Assembly: GCF_000505665.1 (NCBI RefSeq)
Contig: NC_023033.1
Span: forward strand, 806,001 to 870,000
Source of the DNA: Thermosynechococcus sp. NK55a
GTDB taxonomy: Bacteria > Cyanobacteriota > Cyanobacteriia > Thermosynechococcales > Thermosynechococcaceae
Direction: 5' to 3'
Length of the DNA: 64,000 bases
Below, piece after piece: positions 40,126 through 48,110 of the stretch (its first letter is position 1; each line of letters starts with the position of its first letter). Below the pieces are notes generated by a model. It was given only the letters and a program-made list of their open reading frames with translations. It was not told the origin of the DNA and did no database searches. The position numbers and the translations under genes are program-made.

Positions 40126-41793
40126 TCAGCGCAAAATGAGTTTGCCAAACAACCCCGCTTCCCCGCTCCACTCCTTTTCTAGTAGGCGCACTTCCAGTTC
40201 CAAGAGTCGCCGATAGGTGAGGGAGTAGTTGGTGACTGGGTGTTTCCATGTTTCACCTTTGCGAGCTTCATAGAGCTCAATGAACTTACGCCGACCATAG
40301 TCACTCAGCCATACGTGATCTCGGCGTACTTCAAAGCACTGGTCAAGGTTCCACTGCATGCGGTTAATTGACCCAATAACCACCATATCCACAAGGGGGA
40401 CACGGAAAATTTCCATCAAATCTAACGCAAGGGGCGGTGCTTGAGTACGCGGCTGGTGATAAAAGCCAAAGGCTGGCTCAAGACCAACCGTGAGAATAGC
40501 ATTCATCACATCCCTGAGGAGCATGCCATAGCCAAAACTCAGCAACGCATTAAACGGATCTTTAGGGGGGCGGCGATTGCGACCGTTGAAGTGCAACTTC
40601 TTGGGAACGTGATCCGCCAGTAGATAGGGCAACGCTGAAAAATACAGGGCAGCGAGATGGCCTTCAATACCCCGTAGAGTCTCTAGGGAATCGGCTTGGG
40701 AGAGGGTACTGAGGTGCCGCTCCATTTGGGTGGTGATATCCTGTAATGGCGGCAGAGGGTCTTGGCGATTCCGCTGTCCTCGCAGGAGCAGGCGGCGCTG
40801 ACTCTGTCCCCGACAATTCACCAGTAACCGGGCAAGATGTAAACACTGATCTGGGTTTGTCAGGGCTTGATATTGACGAATACGCCGCTGAATACTGCCT
40901 TTGCGGTTGTCAATGCTGCCGATGTAACGCCCACCACTGCTGATGAAGTGAATACCAATACCCTCATCGGCGCACAGATGAATGGCGGGGGTGGTAATTT
41001 GGGCAAATTTGTGGATCACGACTTGACCCACCTGCTGAATGGGTAGCTTTTGCTCAGGTTGATCTTGAATCGCAATCCTGAGCTGCTTGCCAGCGCGCTT
41101 GATGAGAGCTTCGCCAACGGTGATGTGGATAATCTCCCGTTCGTCATCCCTTGGAAATAACCGCAGGGGTAAATGCTCAGGATCCCGAGCGAGGCGGGCT
41201 TCTTCGGGTAGGCAAACAGGTGCTAAGGAGCAGTTGAGGCAGAGTCTTTCATTGCTGCATACAGGGGGACGTTCTAGGGAAGCGCGCAGTTGACGTGCTT
41301 GCTCAATCGTGTCGCGCACCAGTTGGCGGCCTGACTCATCCACAGGAACTCGGACAGTGACGTTATCCCGGTGATAGTGAATGCGGCCTTCGGGCACAGT
41401 GACGCCGAGAACGGTTTCCAGTAAGCAGGCATAGGCCAAAATTTGTACCCTGTCACTGTGCCAAGCTTGGGGCTGTCGCTGGCGATCGCGATAACAGCGA
41501 CCGATTTTGTGCTCATAGGGAATTAAATGTCCCTCAAGGGTGCGCAGGGCATCAACTTGTCCGCGTAAGCCCAGAGCGATGCTTTCAAGACGGAATTCTT
41601 GCCAATCTCCCCGTTCTAGCTTTTGTAGTTCTACGTGGAGCCGTCGCCCCGCAAAGACTGACTCATTTTGGGTGTACAGCTCTTCAACTTCTTCAAGATA
41701 AAATAGCCGCCGACAGTAGGTAAAAGCCCGCAGGGAGCTGACGCGCAGGGTCTCCGTTTCCGCACAGGCAACCATCTGTTCCATGATTGACAT
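40126..41793 (-). CDS. cas4-cas1: Cas4-Cas1 fusion protein
   Basis: 555 residues. Residues about 12-200 are Cas4 (RecB-type nuclease): FTYCRRLFYLEE gives the first iron-sulfur cysteine, QVDALR and YEHKIG carry active-site residues, and CSNERLCLNCSLAPVC supplies the other cysteines. From about 205 on is Cas1, beginning LRLFPRDDEREIIHI, with the catalytic glutamate probably in RGIEGHLAALYF, histidine in FYHQPR and the acidic residues in LDLMEIFR. The fusion couples prespacer trimming at the PAM to integration. Fused Cas4-Cas1 is known in I-G (I-U) and in MYXAN-type systems, agreeing with the other genes here. Confidence 0.95.
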   Translation of the reverse strand: MSIMEQMVACAETETLRVSSLRAFTYCRRLFYLEEVEELYTQNESVFAGRRLHVELQKLERGDWQEFRLESIALGLRGQVDALRTLEGHLIPYEHKIGRCYRDRQRQPQAWHSDRVQILAYACLLETVLGVTVPEGRIHYHRDNVTVRVPVDESGRQLVRDTIEQARQLRASLERPPVCSNERLCLNCSLAPVCLPEEARLARDPEHLPLRLFPRDDEREIIHITVGEALIKRAGKQLRIAIQDQPEQKLPIQQVGQVVIHKFAQITTPAIHLCADEGIGIHFISSGGRYIGSIDNRKGSIQRRIRQYQALTNPDQCLHLARLLVNCRGQSQRRLLLRGQRNRQDPLPPLQDITTQMERHLSTLSQADSLETLRGIEGHLAALYFSALPYLLADHVPKKLHFNGRNRRPPKDPFNALLSFGYGMLLRDVMNAILTVGLEPAFGFYHQPRTQAPPLALDLMEIFRVPLVDMVVIGSINRMQWNLDQCFEVRRDHVWLSDYGRRKFIELYEARKGETWKHPVTNYSLTYRRLLELEVRLLEKEWSGEAGLFGKLILR

Positions 41794-42092
41794 CTCCAGT
41801 CAGAAGATGCCACTAGTTTATCCATTGCCCTTCAGAGGAAAATGCAAGGTAAAAGGGGAAAAGAATTTCCTCCTCTGAAAATGTTGCTGGCAGGGACACG
41901 CCCTTGGGTGTTTACTAGGGGCAATGAATTGCTGCCATCGACGCTTGGCAGACAATCAACCACCCTAGGCAGCAGCTGTTGCCGAATCTATCTCCTGCAT
42001 TTTTAGCCTTCAGCAAGACAACTCATTACTAAATTGGGGCAAGGAGACATCATCCCTTGGCATTGTTCTAGGGTTAGGAGCTGCAACGCTCT
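41794..42092. promoter_or_regulatory. Upstream region of cas4-cas1 with a 9-bp inverted repeat
   Basis: No gene. TTCAGAGGA at 41831-41839 and TCCTCTGAA at 41871-41879 form a perfect inverted repeat about 40 bases upstream of the cas4-cas1 start, a plausible operator or 5' UTR hairpin. The rest is unremarkable. Confidence 0.45.
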
Positions 42093-42707
42093 CTAAAGAT
42101 GGTTTCGCCACTGAAAACTGCGTTTCCATGCGGGCGATCGCGGGGGCAATTCCTGCAACGAAGCTGTTACATGGTTAAAGACCTCCTCCATTACCGGTAG
42201 GGGCACTTGATCCTCAGCCTCCAAAAGAAGCGCCAGCCGCTGTCCCCCCTGTAGCTGCATGAAGTACAATTCTTGGTGAATTGGTCGTGGCACTGGCAAA
42301 TAGCGCACTTCACCGCGCAGGCGCCGTCCCAAAATGCGTCGCTCAACTGGGGTGGATGTGGTAGTGGGGGAGCCCCCCAGTTGGGTAAAGCGCAGCCAAT
42401 TGCGCAACTCCTGATCCGAGAGACCCCCTAGTACTTCATCTATTTTGGGTAGAGCAATGAGGCTCACCATTAACTCGTGCTCCCCGGGTACAGCATTGGC
42501 GGGATAAACCACAGCAACGCCATTCTCACCAAAAGGGGTGGGGGGCGAAAATGGGAGGGGTGTTTCAAAGGATAGCCCCAGCAGTTGATAGCGTTGGGGG
42601 ACAAGGGCAACCGTCTGAATTGTCGGTTCACTCGCCCGCCCCATGAGCAGGGGAAACGCTCCCAAAAGGGCCAGACTACAACAACCAAGGGTCAGCAGCA
42701 AACGCAT
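42093..42707 (-). CDS. Exported protein of unknown function
   Basis: 204 residues. The N-terminus MRLLLTLGCCSLALLGAFPL is a signal peptide or lipoprotein-like anchor. The rest is a soluble domain with LGLSFETPLPFSPP and HQELYFMQLQGGQRLALLLE. I do not recognise the family. It lies 11 bases after the RDD-protein gene in the same orientation, so they may be co-transcribed. Confidence 0.6.
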   Translation of the reverse strand: MRLLLTLGCCSLALLGAFPLLMGRASEPTIQTVALVPQRYQLLGLSFETPLPFSPPTPFGENGVAVVYPANAVPGEHELMVSLIALPKIDEVLGGLSDQELRNWLRFTQLGGSPTTTSTPVERRILGRRLRGEVRYLPVPRPIHQELYFMQLQGGQRLALLLEAEDQVPLPVMEEVFNHVTASLQELPPRSPAWKRSFQWRNHL

Positions 42708-42718
42708 AAACTCTCACA

Positions 42719-43807
42719 CTAGGGGGATGATTGATGTCGTTGACGATAGGCAATGTATAGACCCTCTAGGAAGTCTTCGGCGCTCAGGGAGGGCCAGTGG
42801 GCAGGATAGGTGGGCAGCAACAGGGGTTCTAATTGTTGGCGCAGCTCTTGAGCTGCTTGGTAACGACCCACAGGACTCAGGCGATCGCGACTATTGAGGT
42901 AGTTCCGTAGTAGGAGATAGTGTTCGGGGGTCATCTGTTCCCAGTGGGCGAGCGATCGCAACTCCTGCACCCAAGCCGCCTGTGATTGCCGAAGGGTTAT
43001 CCCTTGGGGTGCAAACCGCGTCGCCTGTTCATCTTGAATCACCAAGGTACCTGCCACCCTATCTCCTAGGCGTTTTTCTGATGGAGATAACGTCACCAGG
43101 AATGCCCCTATACCCAAAAAAGCAAAATCAATGGATTGCAGCAAACTGCGCAGCGTCGCCTCCCGCAGACCAATGGGGCGGCCATTATCCTGAACAACCC
43201 GAATTTCTGCGTATCGCTTGCCGGGGGTTTGTCCCTGCCAATAGGTTTCAAAGAAAATGTAATAGCCGTTGTAGAGGACAAAGATCACCAATAGGTAAAT
43301 GCCCAAACTCCAAGCTTCAATACTCTGACCACTGGCGGGTAGCACCTCAATCAGCCACGGGTAAAGCGCATAAAAGATGTACCCTGCCGCCAACGAAAAG
43401 AGCACAAGGGCGGTGTAGAGAATCACCTGATCAATGACCCAAGCTAAAACACGGCTGCCGATTCCCCCAAGGGCAAAGTCCAATTCAATACTTTCGGGCG
43501 TGCGTAATGTTACCCGCCGCAACCAACGCAAGGGGTTGACCGCTTTAGAGTGCACTTGAAACGCTGCCCCTTCATTGCGTACCCGCAGATCCCAATAGAG
43601 AACTGCCTTGATCCCTTGCCACAGGGGCAGGAGCAAAACTGCGACAAAGAGGCCAGCGACGGGAATAATCACCACACTATTGAGAATACCGCCAAGGAGA
43701 TTGACGGGAATAGTTGCCAGGGAAGCAACAAAAACACCGCTAGGGTATGCCATGCCTGTCCCTGCGTCAGTTGCCAACTGCGCCAAATGGACTTGAGGGG
43801 CGTACAT
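42719..43807 (-). CDS. RDD-family membrane protein (frame also holds the C-terminus of the upstream membrane gene)
   Basis: The RDD domain starts near residue 100: RVTLRTPESIELDFALGGIG, then membrane segments and the second conserved block GQTPGKRYAEIRVV. After the membrane part there is a soluble C-terminal region. RDD proteins are membrane proteins of uncertain function, some proposed to be Na+/H+ antiporters. A GTG at about 43560 preceded by GAAGGGG is the likely true start. The first ~80 residues of the open frame (VASLATIPVNLLGGIL and so on) belong to the upstream gene. The true RDD protein would then be about 280 residues. Confidence 0.75.
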   Translation of the reverse strand: MYAPQVHLAQLATDAGTGMAYPSGVFVASLATIPVNLLGGILNSVVIIPVAGLFVAVLLLPLWQGIKAVLYWDLRVRNEGAAFQVHSKAVNPLRWLRRVTLRTPESIELDFALGGIGSRVLAWVIDQVILYTALVLFSLAAGYIFYALYPWLIEVLPASGQSIEAWSLGIYLLVIFVLYNGYYIFFETYWQGQTPGKRYAEIRVVQDNGRPIGLREATLRSLLQSIDFAFLGIGAFLVTLSPSEKRLGDRVAGTLVIQDEQATRFAPQGITLRQSQAAWVQELRSLAHWEQMTPEHYLLLRNYLNSRDRLSPVGRYQAAQELRQQLEPLLLPTYPAHWPSLSAEDFLEGLYIAYRQRHQSSP

Positions 43808-44475
43808 TCCGGTTCAAGAGCCAAGACCACATCAACGAGGGAAAGCCGCGCCATAAAGTAGCTAATCACCAACAGCGCAAGGAGCACTAGCAACAGGATG
43901 CCGAGGAGAAAACTTAACAAGAAGAGACCTCTTGCGGGCTCAGTTTGGATATTCTGCTCCAGGAATTGCCCTAAGGGCGATCCCACCAAATAAAGTAAGT
44001 AGCCGATCGCCCCCAAGACCATATAAACCAAAAGCAAAATAAAGCTGACAATCAGAGTAGCCAGCAGATAATTCCACATCTTGGGAAAAATGAAGCTGCG
44101 GGCTTCCGATTCCGATTCCTCAAGGGCAGTGAGAGCAGCATAGATCCGGCGAGAAAGCAGGGCACCACTGGCCATCAGCCGGGTCCAACCAAAGAGATAA
44201 AAAGGCAAAGCGACCAGGATACCAATGCCTGCAAGCAAGAGAAACAGAGCAACATTATTGATGGCTCCAGCGAGAATCCCGCCAACAATCAGGGCCACAG
44301 CGACGATCAGCACGGCGGCAATGGTGAGCAGAAAAAACCACGCATGGGCAAAAAGGCTCAAAAGAAAATAGCGGTTGCCCTGATGACGGTACAGTTCCAA
44401 AGCAATCGTGACCACATTGCCACTAGAGAGAGAAGGGAAAAGCCGTCCTCGCTGTTGAAAAGGCCACATTCGCAA
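43560..44475 (-). pseudogene. Multi-spanning membrane protein, frameshifted near the C-terminus
   Basis: Starting at 44475 (MRMWPFQQRGRLFPSL), the frame has at least four membrane segments and resembles the membrane-domain proteins (DUF975 or GDPD membrane domain-like) often found beside RDD genes. It stops prematurely at 43669. Adding one T to the coding-strand T5 run (plus A5, 43730-43734) continues it into VASLATIPVNLLGG and the typical ending YWDLRVRNEG. The corrected frame then runs without a stop into the RDD domain. So either the two are fused (585 residues) or another one-base change hides the stop CTCTAA just after 43560. Confidence 0.65.
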
Positions 44476-44688
44476 TACTCAACCAATTGGAAATCGAGAC
44501 GATCCTAACGTTTGCACCTATCGGTCCCTGCGCCATCTTTGTAAAATTTGTTAACATTAGAACCATTTAACCCTTCTTTTCTTCGTTCATCGCTGTTGTT
44601 GTTCTGTTCTTGATGGCTGAGGTGTGGGCATTGACCCCCCTGGTCAGCTCAGGTATTGGTTGCGTTTTCGCCAGTTCAAGGAGCACGT

Positions 44689-45741
44689 ATGGCACTGTAC
44701 GCAGAACTACATCGACATTTAGGTGGCTCAGTGGTACCGCGCATCCTTTGGCGGTATTTTCAGCGGAACGATCGCTCCCTTGCTGATCGCTTTCCCGACT
44801 ATGAGGAATTTGAAGCCTTTTATACTCGCCCCCGCCAATCCCTTGAAGAATACCTCGAACTCCACACCCTAGTGGAGAGTGTGCAAACGCCGCAAACCTT
44901 GCCCTATTTCATTTTTCGTTTGATTCGCGGCGCCTATATTTTTGAAAATTTGGCCTACTTGGAGTTGCGCTATACCCCCTACCTGCGCACGGATCCGCAG
45001 CGATCCCAGAGCGATCGCATTGAGCAGATGGCAGACATTGTCAAAACCGTGGGTCTAGCTTGCCAAGTGCCCGAGTACCCAATTGTCACTAGCCAAATTC
45101 TCTGCATGCACACGCGGCTACCCTATGCCGTCAACCGTGCCATCGTTGATCTGGCGGCGAGTTTTCCTGAGTTTGTCTGTGGGATTGACTTGGCTGGGGG
45201 CGATAGCGTCTATGGCGATCGCCTGGCGGAATTTATTGACCTCTATGCCTATGCCCGCGATCGCGGTCTGAAAACCACGGGTCACCTCTACGAAACGGTG
45301 AATGGCTGCTACCCCGAATTGCTGCCCTATCTACAACGCATTGGCCATGGCATTCAAATTCCGCTGCGCTACCCAGAGCTGCTCAAAGAAGTTGCTGCAG
45401 CGGGGCAATGCCTTGAAGTGTGCCCCACCACCTATTTTCAAACGGGTACCCTTGAGAGCTATGAACAGTTGCGGCTGATTTTTGAACGCTGCTTTGAGGC
45501 AGGGGTGGATGTGGCCATTTGTACCGATAATGCGGGTCTGCATAATGTGCGGCTGCCCTTTGAGTACGAAAACTTGCTGACCTATGACATCCTGAACTTC
45601 AAGGAATTGCAAGCCTGTCAGGAAGCGGCTTTTCGCCATGCCTTTGCTTGGCCCCATCCGCAACCGCCGACCCTGCTCCTGAGTAACCTGCTTCAGAGCA
45701 ATTCACCGCAAACTGCCCTTGCTGGCTGCGGTATCCAGTAA
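44689..45741 (+). CDS. Adenosine deaminase-family protein
   Basis: 350 residues; start at MALYAELHRHLGGSV, since the upstream 11 residues are not family-like. An amidohydrolase TIM barrel with metal-ligand HxH in ELHRHLGG, TTGHLYE (family HAGE position), a conserved GH in RIGHGI, VCPTT and CTDNAGLHN. The motifs deviate from classical adenosine deaminase (HLDGA, HAGE, TDDP), so the substrate could be a related purine or N6-modified adenine. leuD follows after about 10 bases. Confidence 0.8.
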   Translation: MALYAELHRHLGGSVVPRILWRYFQRNDRSLADRFPDYEEFEAFYTRPRQSLEEYLELHTLVESVQTPQTLPYFIFRLIRGAYIFENLAYLELRYTPYLRTDPQRSQSDRIEQMADIVKTVGLACQVPEYPIVTSQILCMHTRLPYAVNRAIVDLAASFPEFVCGIDLAGGDSVYGDRLAEFIDLYAYARDRGLKTTGHLYETVNGCYPELLPYLQRIGHGIQIPLRYPELLKEVAAAGQCLEVCPTTYFQTGTLESYEQLRLIFERCFEAGVDVAICTDNAGLHNVRLPFEYENLLTYDILNFKELQACQEAAFRHAFAWPHPQPPTLLLSNLLQSNSPQTALAGCGIQ

Positions 45742-45750
45742 GATAGACTT

Positions 45751-46341
45751 ATGAGCAAGATTGAACGCATTACAGGTCGGGGCCTTCCCCTGCGAGGCAA
45801 CGATATCGATACCGACCGCATTATTCCAGCGCGGTTTCTCCGCTGTGTCACCTTTGATGGCCTCGGAGAACATGTTTTTGCAGACGATCGCCAGTCGGGG
45901 CAGCACCCCTTTGACCTGCCTCAGTACCAAGGGGCCCGGATTCTAGTGGTGAATGCCAATTTTGGCTGTGGCTCGAGTCGTGAGCACGCCCCCCAAGCGA
46001 TCGCCCGTTGGGGCATTCAAGCAATTGTCGGCGAAAGCTTTGCTGAAATTTTTGCGGGGAACTGCTTGGCAATGGGGGTTCCCTGTCTGACGGCAGCCCC
46101 AGAACAGGTACAGGCACTGCAAACGCTCTTAGAGAATCGGCCCAGCACAGAACTGACCCTAGACCTGCACGCCCTGACCCTGACGGCGGGGGATCAAGTG
46201 ATTCCCCTAACCGTAGCGGAAAGTAGCCGACAAATGCTCATTTCTGGTCAATGGGATGCCTGTGGTCAGCTCTTGGCCCATCGTGACAAAATCCAGGAAG
46301 TAGCAGCGCGACTACCCTATGTGCAGTGGGCCATTCGGTGA
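45751..46341 (+). CDS. leuD: 3-isopropylmalate dehydratase small subunit
   Basis: 196 residues of the aconitase swivel domain: GNDIDTDRIIPARFL at the N-terminus and NANFGCGSSREHAPQAI, the small-subunit signature. With LeuC it isomerises 2- to 3-isopropylmalate in leucine biosynthesis; leuC is not in the window. It is adjacent to and probably co-transcribed with the deaminase-like gene. Confidence 0.94.
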   Translation: MSKIERITGRGLPLRGNDIDTDRIIPARFLRCVTFDGLGEHVFADDRQSGQHPFDLPQYQGARILVVNANFGCGSSREHAPQAIARWGIQAIVGESFAEIFAGNCLAMGVPCLTAAPEQVQALQTLLENRPSTELTLDLHALTLTAGDQVIPLTVAESSRQMLISGQWDACGQLLAHRDKIQEVAARLPYVQWAIR

Positions 46342-46724
46342 TGTACCCCCGACGCTGATGCTGACAGACTGATCCATTAATACATTTTCCATTGATACAT
46401 TTAGAGTGCGGGCTGCTCAGTGACCTCTGCTACTGCAGCGGGCGTTTCCTGAACTGTAAGGAGGGGATGCCCCACCGCTGGTATTGACTGCCCCATGGGT
46501 AAAATTTCGCTAAAAACCTGCCTAGAATGTGATCAATATCACAGCAACCCTAGGGAAAACCGGCAAAGGTAGAAGTAAGCACACAATTTAGACCACTTGT
46601 TGAAGTGTCACGTTTTGCAACGTTGTTCCTGCCCTAACTTAAGCTGAAGGCGGAAAGTATTTAGAAAGTATTTAGATTTGCAGAGGGAATGATTTTTTGA
46701 GGGCGATTAAGACGGAGAGATAAA
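46342..46724. promoter_or_regulatory. Regulatory region upstream of the FHA gene
   Basis: 383 bases without a gene. It contains a CRP-type palindrome (46528-46543, listed separately) and an 11-base tandem GAAAGTATTTA at 46653 and 46664, immediately upstream of the FHA gene. Confidence 0.5.
46528..46543. promoter_or_regulatory. CRP/SYCRP1-type binding site
   Basis: TGTGATCAATATCACA matches the consensus TGTGA-N6-TCACA at all ten fixed positions. In Synechocystis the cAMP receptor SYCRP1 uses the same consensus. It lies about 180 bases before the FHA gene; the distance suggests either a long leader or an activator site for a promoter in between. Confidence 0.65.
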
Positions 46725-47465
46725 ATGAGTGGCCTGCAAGAGGAACGGCATGTCTTGATTTTGAATACGGTCGGTGGACGGCGGGCGATCGCCCTTGAGG
46801 CAGCGGCCTACTCCCTTGGGCGCGATGAGAGTAATGCCATTGTTATTGATTTTGAAACAGTTTCCCGCCAGCACGCCATTCTCCTGCGGGTCCCTGTCCC
46901 CGGCACCACCAGCTATCGCTATCGTTTGGTGGATGGCAATGCCAATGGTAAACCCAGTACCAACGGCACTTTTGTCAATGGCAAGCGCATTAGCAGTCAT
47001 GAATTGCAACACGGCGATGTCATTCTCTTTGGCCGTAAAGCCAAGGCCTCCTATCTCCTGCTCTCCATGGCGGATACAGAGTTTAGCCAATATCTGCAAT
47101 CCATTGCTTTCCAAAGCATTAAATCCGATCTGCGGGGTGCAAAGGAAACCCTGGTGGGCATGGAGCTAAGTGGCGAACTGCGGCGAACCCCCAACCGTGA
47201 ATTGGTGGCAGCTGCAGCCACCCAGTTACACCCTGAACTTGAACCAGCAAAAGATACGTTGCCTAGTGAGAGCGACAGCGAGGCAAAGGGGAACAACAAA
47301 GAAACCCTCCATGAAAAAGAAAGCCAAGGATTAAAAACGAACCTCGTGGCTCTAGGGGCGATCGCCCTTGTGGTTGTTGCCATTACCATAGGAGCGGTCT
47401 GGAGAGCGGGCCTCTCCCCCAATCAACCGCAGGGATCACCACCTGCCACCCCAACCCGCAACTAG
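46725..47465 (+). CDS. FHA-domain protein with C-terminal membrane anchor
   Basis: 246 residues. The N-terminal FHA domain (about 25-110) has the phosphothreonine-binding pattern YSLGRDESNAIV, VSRQHAILL and STNGTFVNGKRI. A charged low-complexity linker (about 150-205) follows, then a membrane helix (NLVALGAIALVVVAITIGAV) and a short proline-rich tail. It could read the output of Ser/Thr kinases such as the CHASE2 kinase at 7.4 kb; the link is inference. It is preceded by the CRP-type site. Confidence 0.85.
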   Translation: MSGLQEERHVLILNTVGGRRAIALEAAAYSLGRDESNAIVIDFETVSRQHAILLRVPVPGTTSYRYRLVDGNANGKPSTNGTFVNGKRISSHELQHGDVILFGRKAKASYLLLSMADTEFSQYLQSIAFQSIKSDLRGAKETLVGMELSGELRRTPNRELVAAAATQLHPELEPAKDTLPSESDSEAKGNNKETLHEKESQGLKTNLVALGAIALVVVAITIGAVWRAGLSPNQPQGSPPATPTRN

Positions 47466-47678
47466 CTTAACCCAGATCCTTACATCGCTTTGATAAATAG
47501 TTTCAAAGTATAAACAATCCCGTATAATAGTCGCTCCCCTGAGTCCCTTTGCTAAAATAAAATCAATAATGAAATGCGTTCTACAACTAGCTGGGAGGTT
47601 GCGATCGCCCTAAAATCATAGGTTCCGCAAAGAAACATAGAGACATTTCAAAAGCAAGCAACTTTTAGGAGAACCTGA

Positions 47679-48005
47679 ATGACAAAGCGAGATCACAACA
47701 AAGTCTATAATGTCACTTTGGTGAACGAAGCAAGGGGCCTAAATAAAACGATTCGTGTTCATGCCGACGAGTACATTCTCGATGCGGCTGAAGCCCAAGG
47801 TATTTCTCTACCCTACTCCTGCCGTGCTGGCGCCTGTGTCAACTGCGCCGGTCGCATCATTAAAGGTACTGTGGACCAGTCAGATCACTCCTTTTTGAAA
47901 CCCAAGGAGCTGGATGCTGGCTTTGTGCTGCTGTGTGCCGCCTATCCCACATCGGATTGCATCATCTCAACCCACGAAGAAGACAATTTATTGAACTTAA
48001 CTTAG
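47679..48005 (+). CDS. Plant-type [2Fe-2S] ferredoxin
   Basis: 108 residues. Iron-sulfur ligands C48, C53, C56 ([12 protein letters not shown]) and C86 (VLLCAAYP). The N-terminus is about ten residues longer than photosynthetic PetF, and VNC replaces the usual STC, as in the alternative ferredoxins of cyanobacteria. A Shine-Dalgarno TAGGAGA precedes the ATG. It is probably a special-purpose electron carrier rather than the main photosystem I acceptor. Confidence 0.9.
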   Translation: MTKRDHNKVYNVTLVNEARGLNKTIRVHADEYILDAAEAQGISLPYSCRAGACVNCAGRIIKGTVDQSDHSFLKPKELDAGFVLLCAAYPTSDCIISTHEEDNLLNLT

Positions 48006-48011
48006 CTTTTG

Positions 48012-48031
48012 CCTCAACGTTGTTGTTGAGG
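48012..48031 (+). terminator. Hairpin after the ferredoxin gene
   Basis: CCTCAAC and GTTGAGG form a 7-bp stem with a 6-base loop, 7 bases after the stop. No strong T-run follows, so it may be a terminator or an RNA-stabilising hairpin. Confidence 0.4.
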
Positions 48032-48110
48032 AGTGTCTCCACTTCGGCTTTATAGATTTCCCTCCAGCCGAGGGGGTGGTAGGATTAATAATTCATAATT
48101 CCTGAAAAGG

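Noticed and set aside
31457-41793. CRISPR-associated transposon
   Set aside because: I-B-like systems with MYXAN genes can be part of Tn7-like elements, but no tnsA, tnsB, tnsC or tniQ is present and cas3, cas1 and cas2 are, so this is a defence locus.
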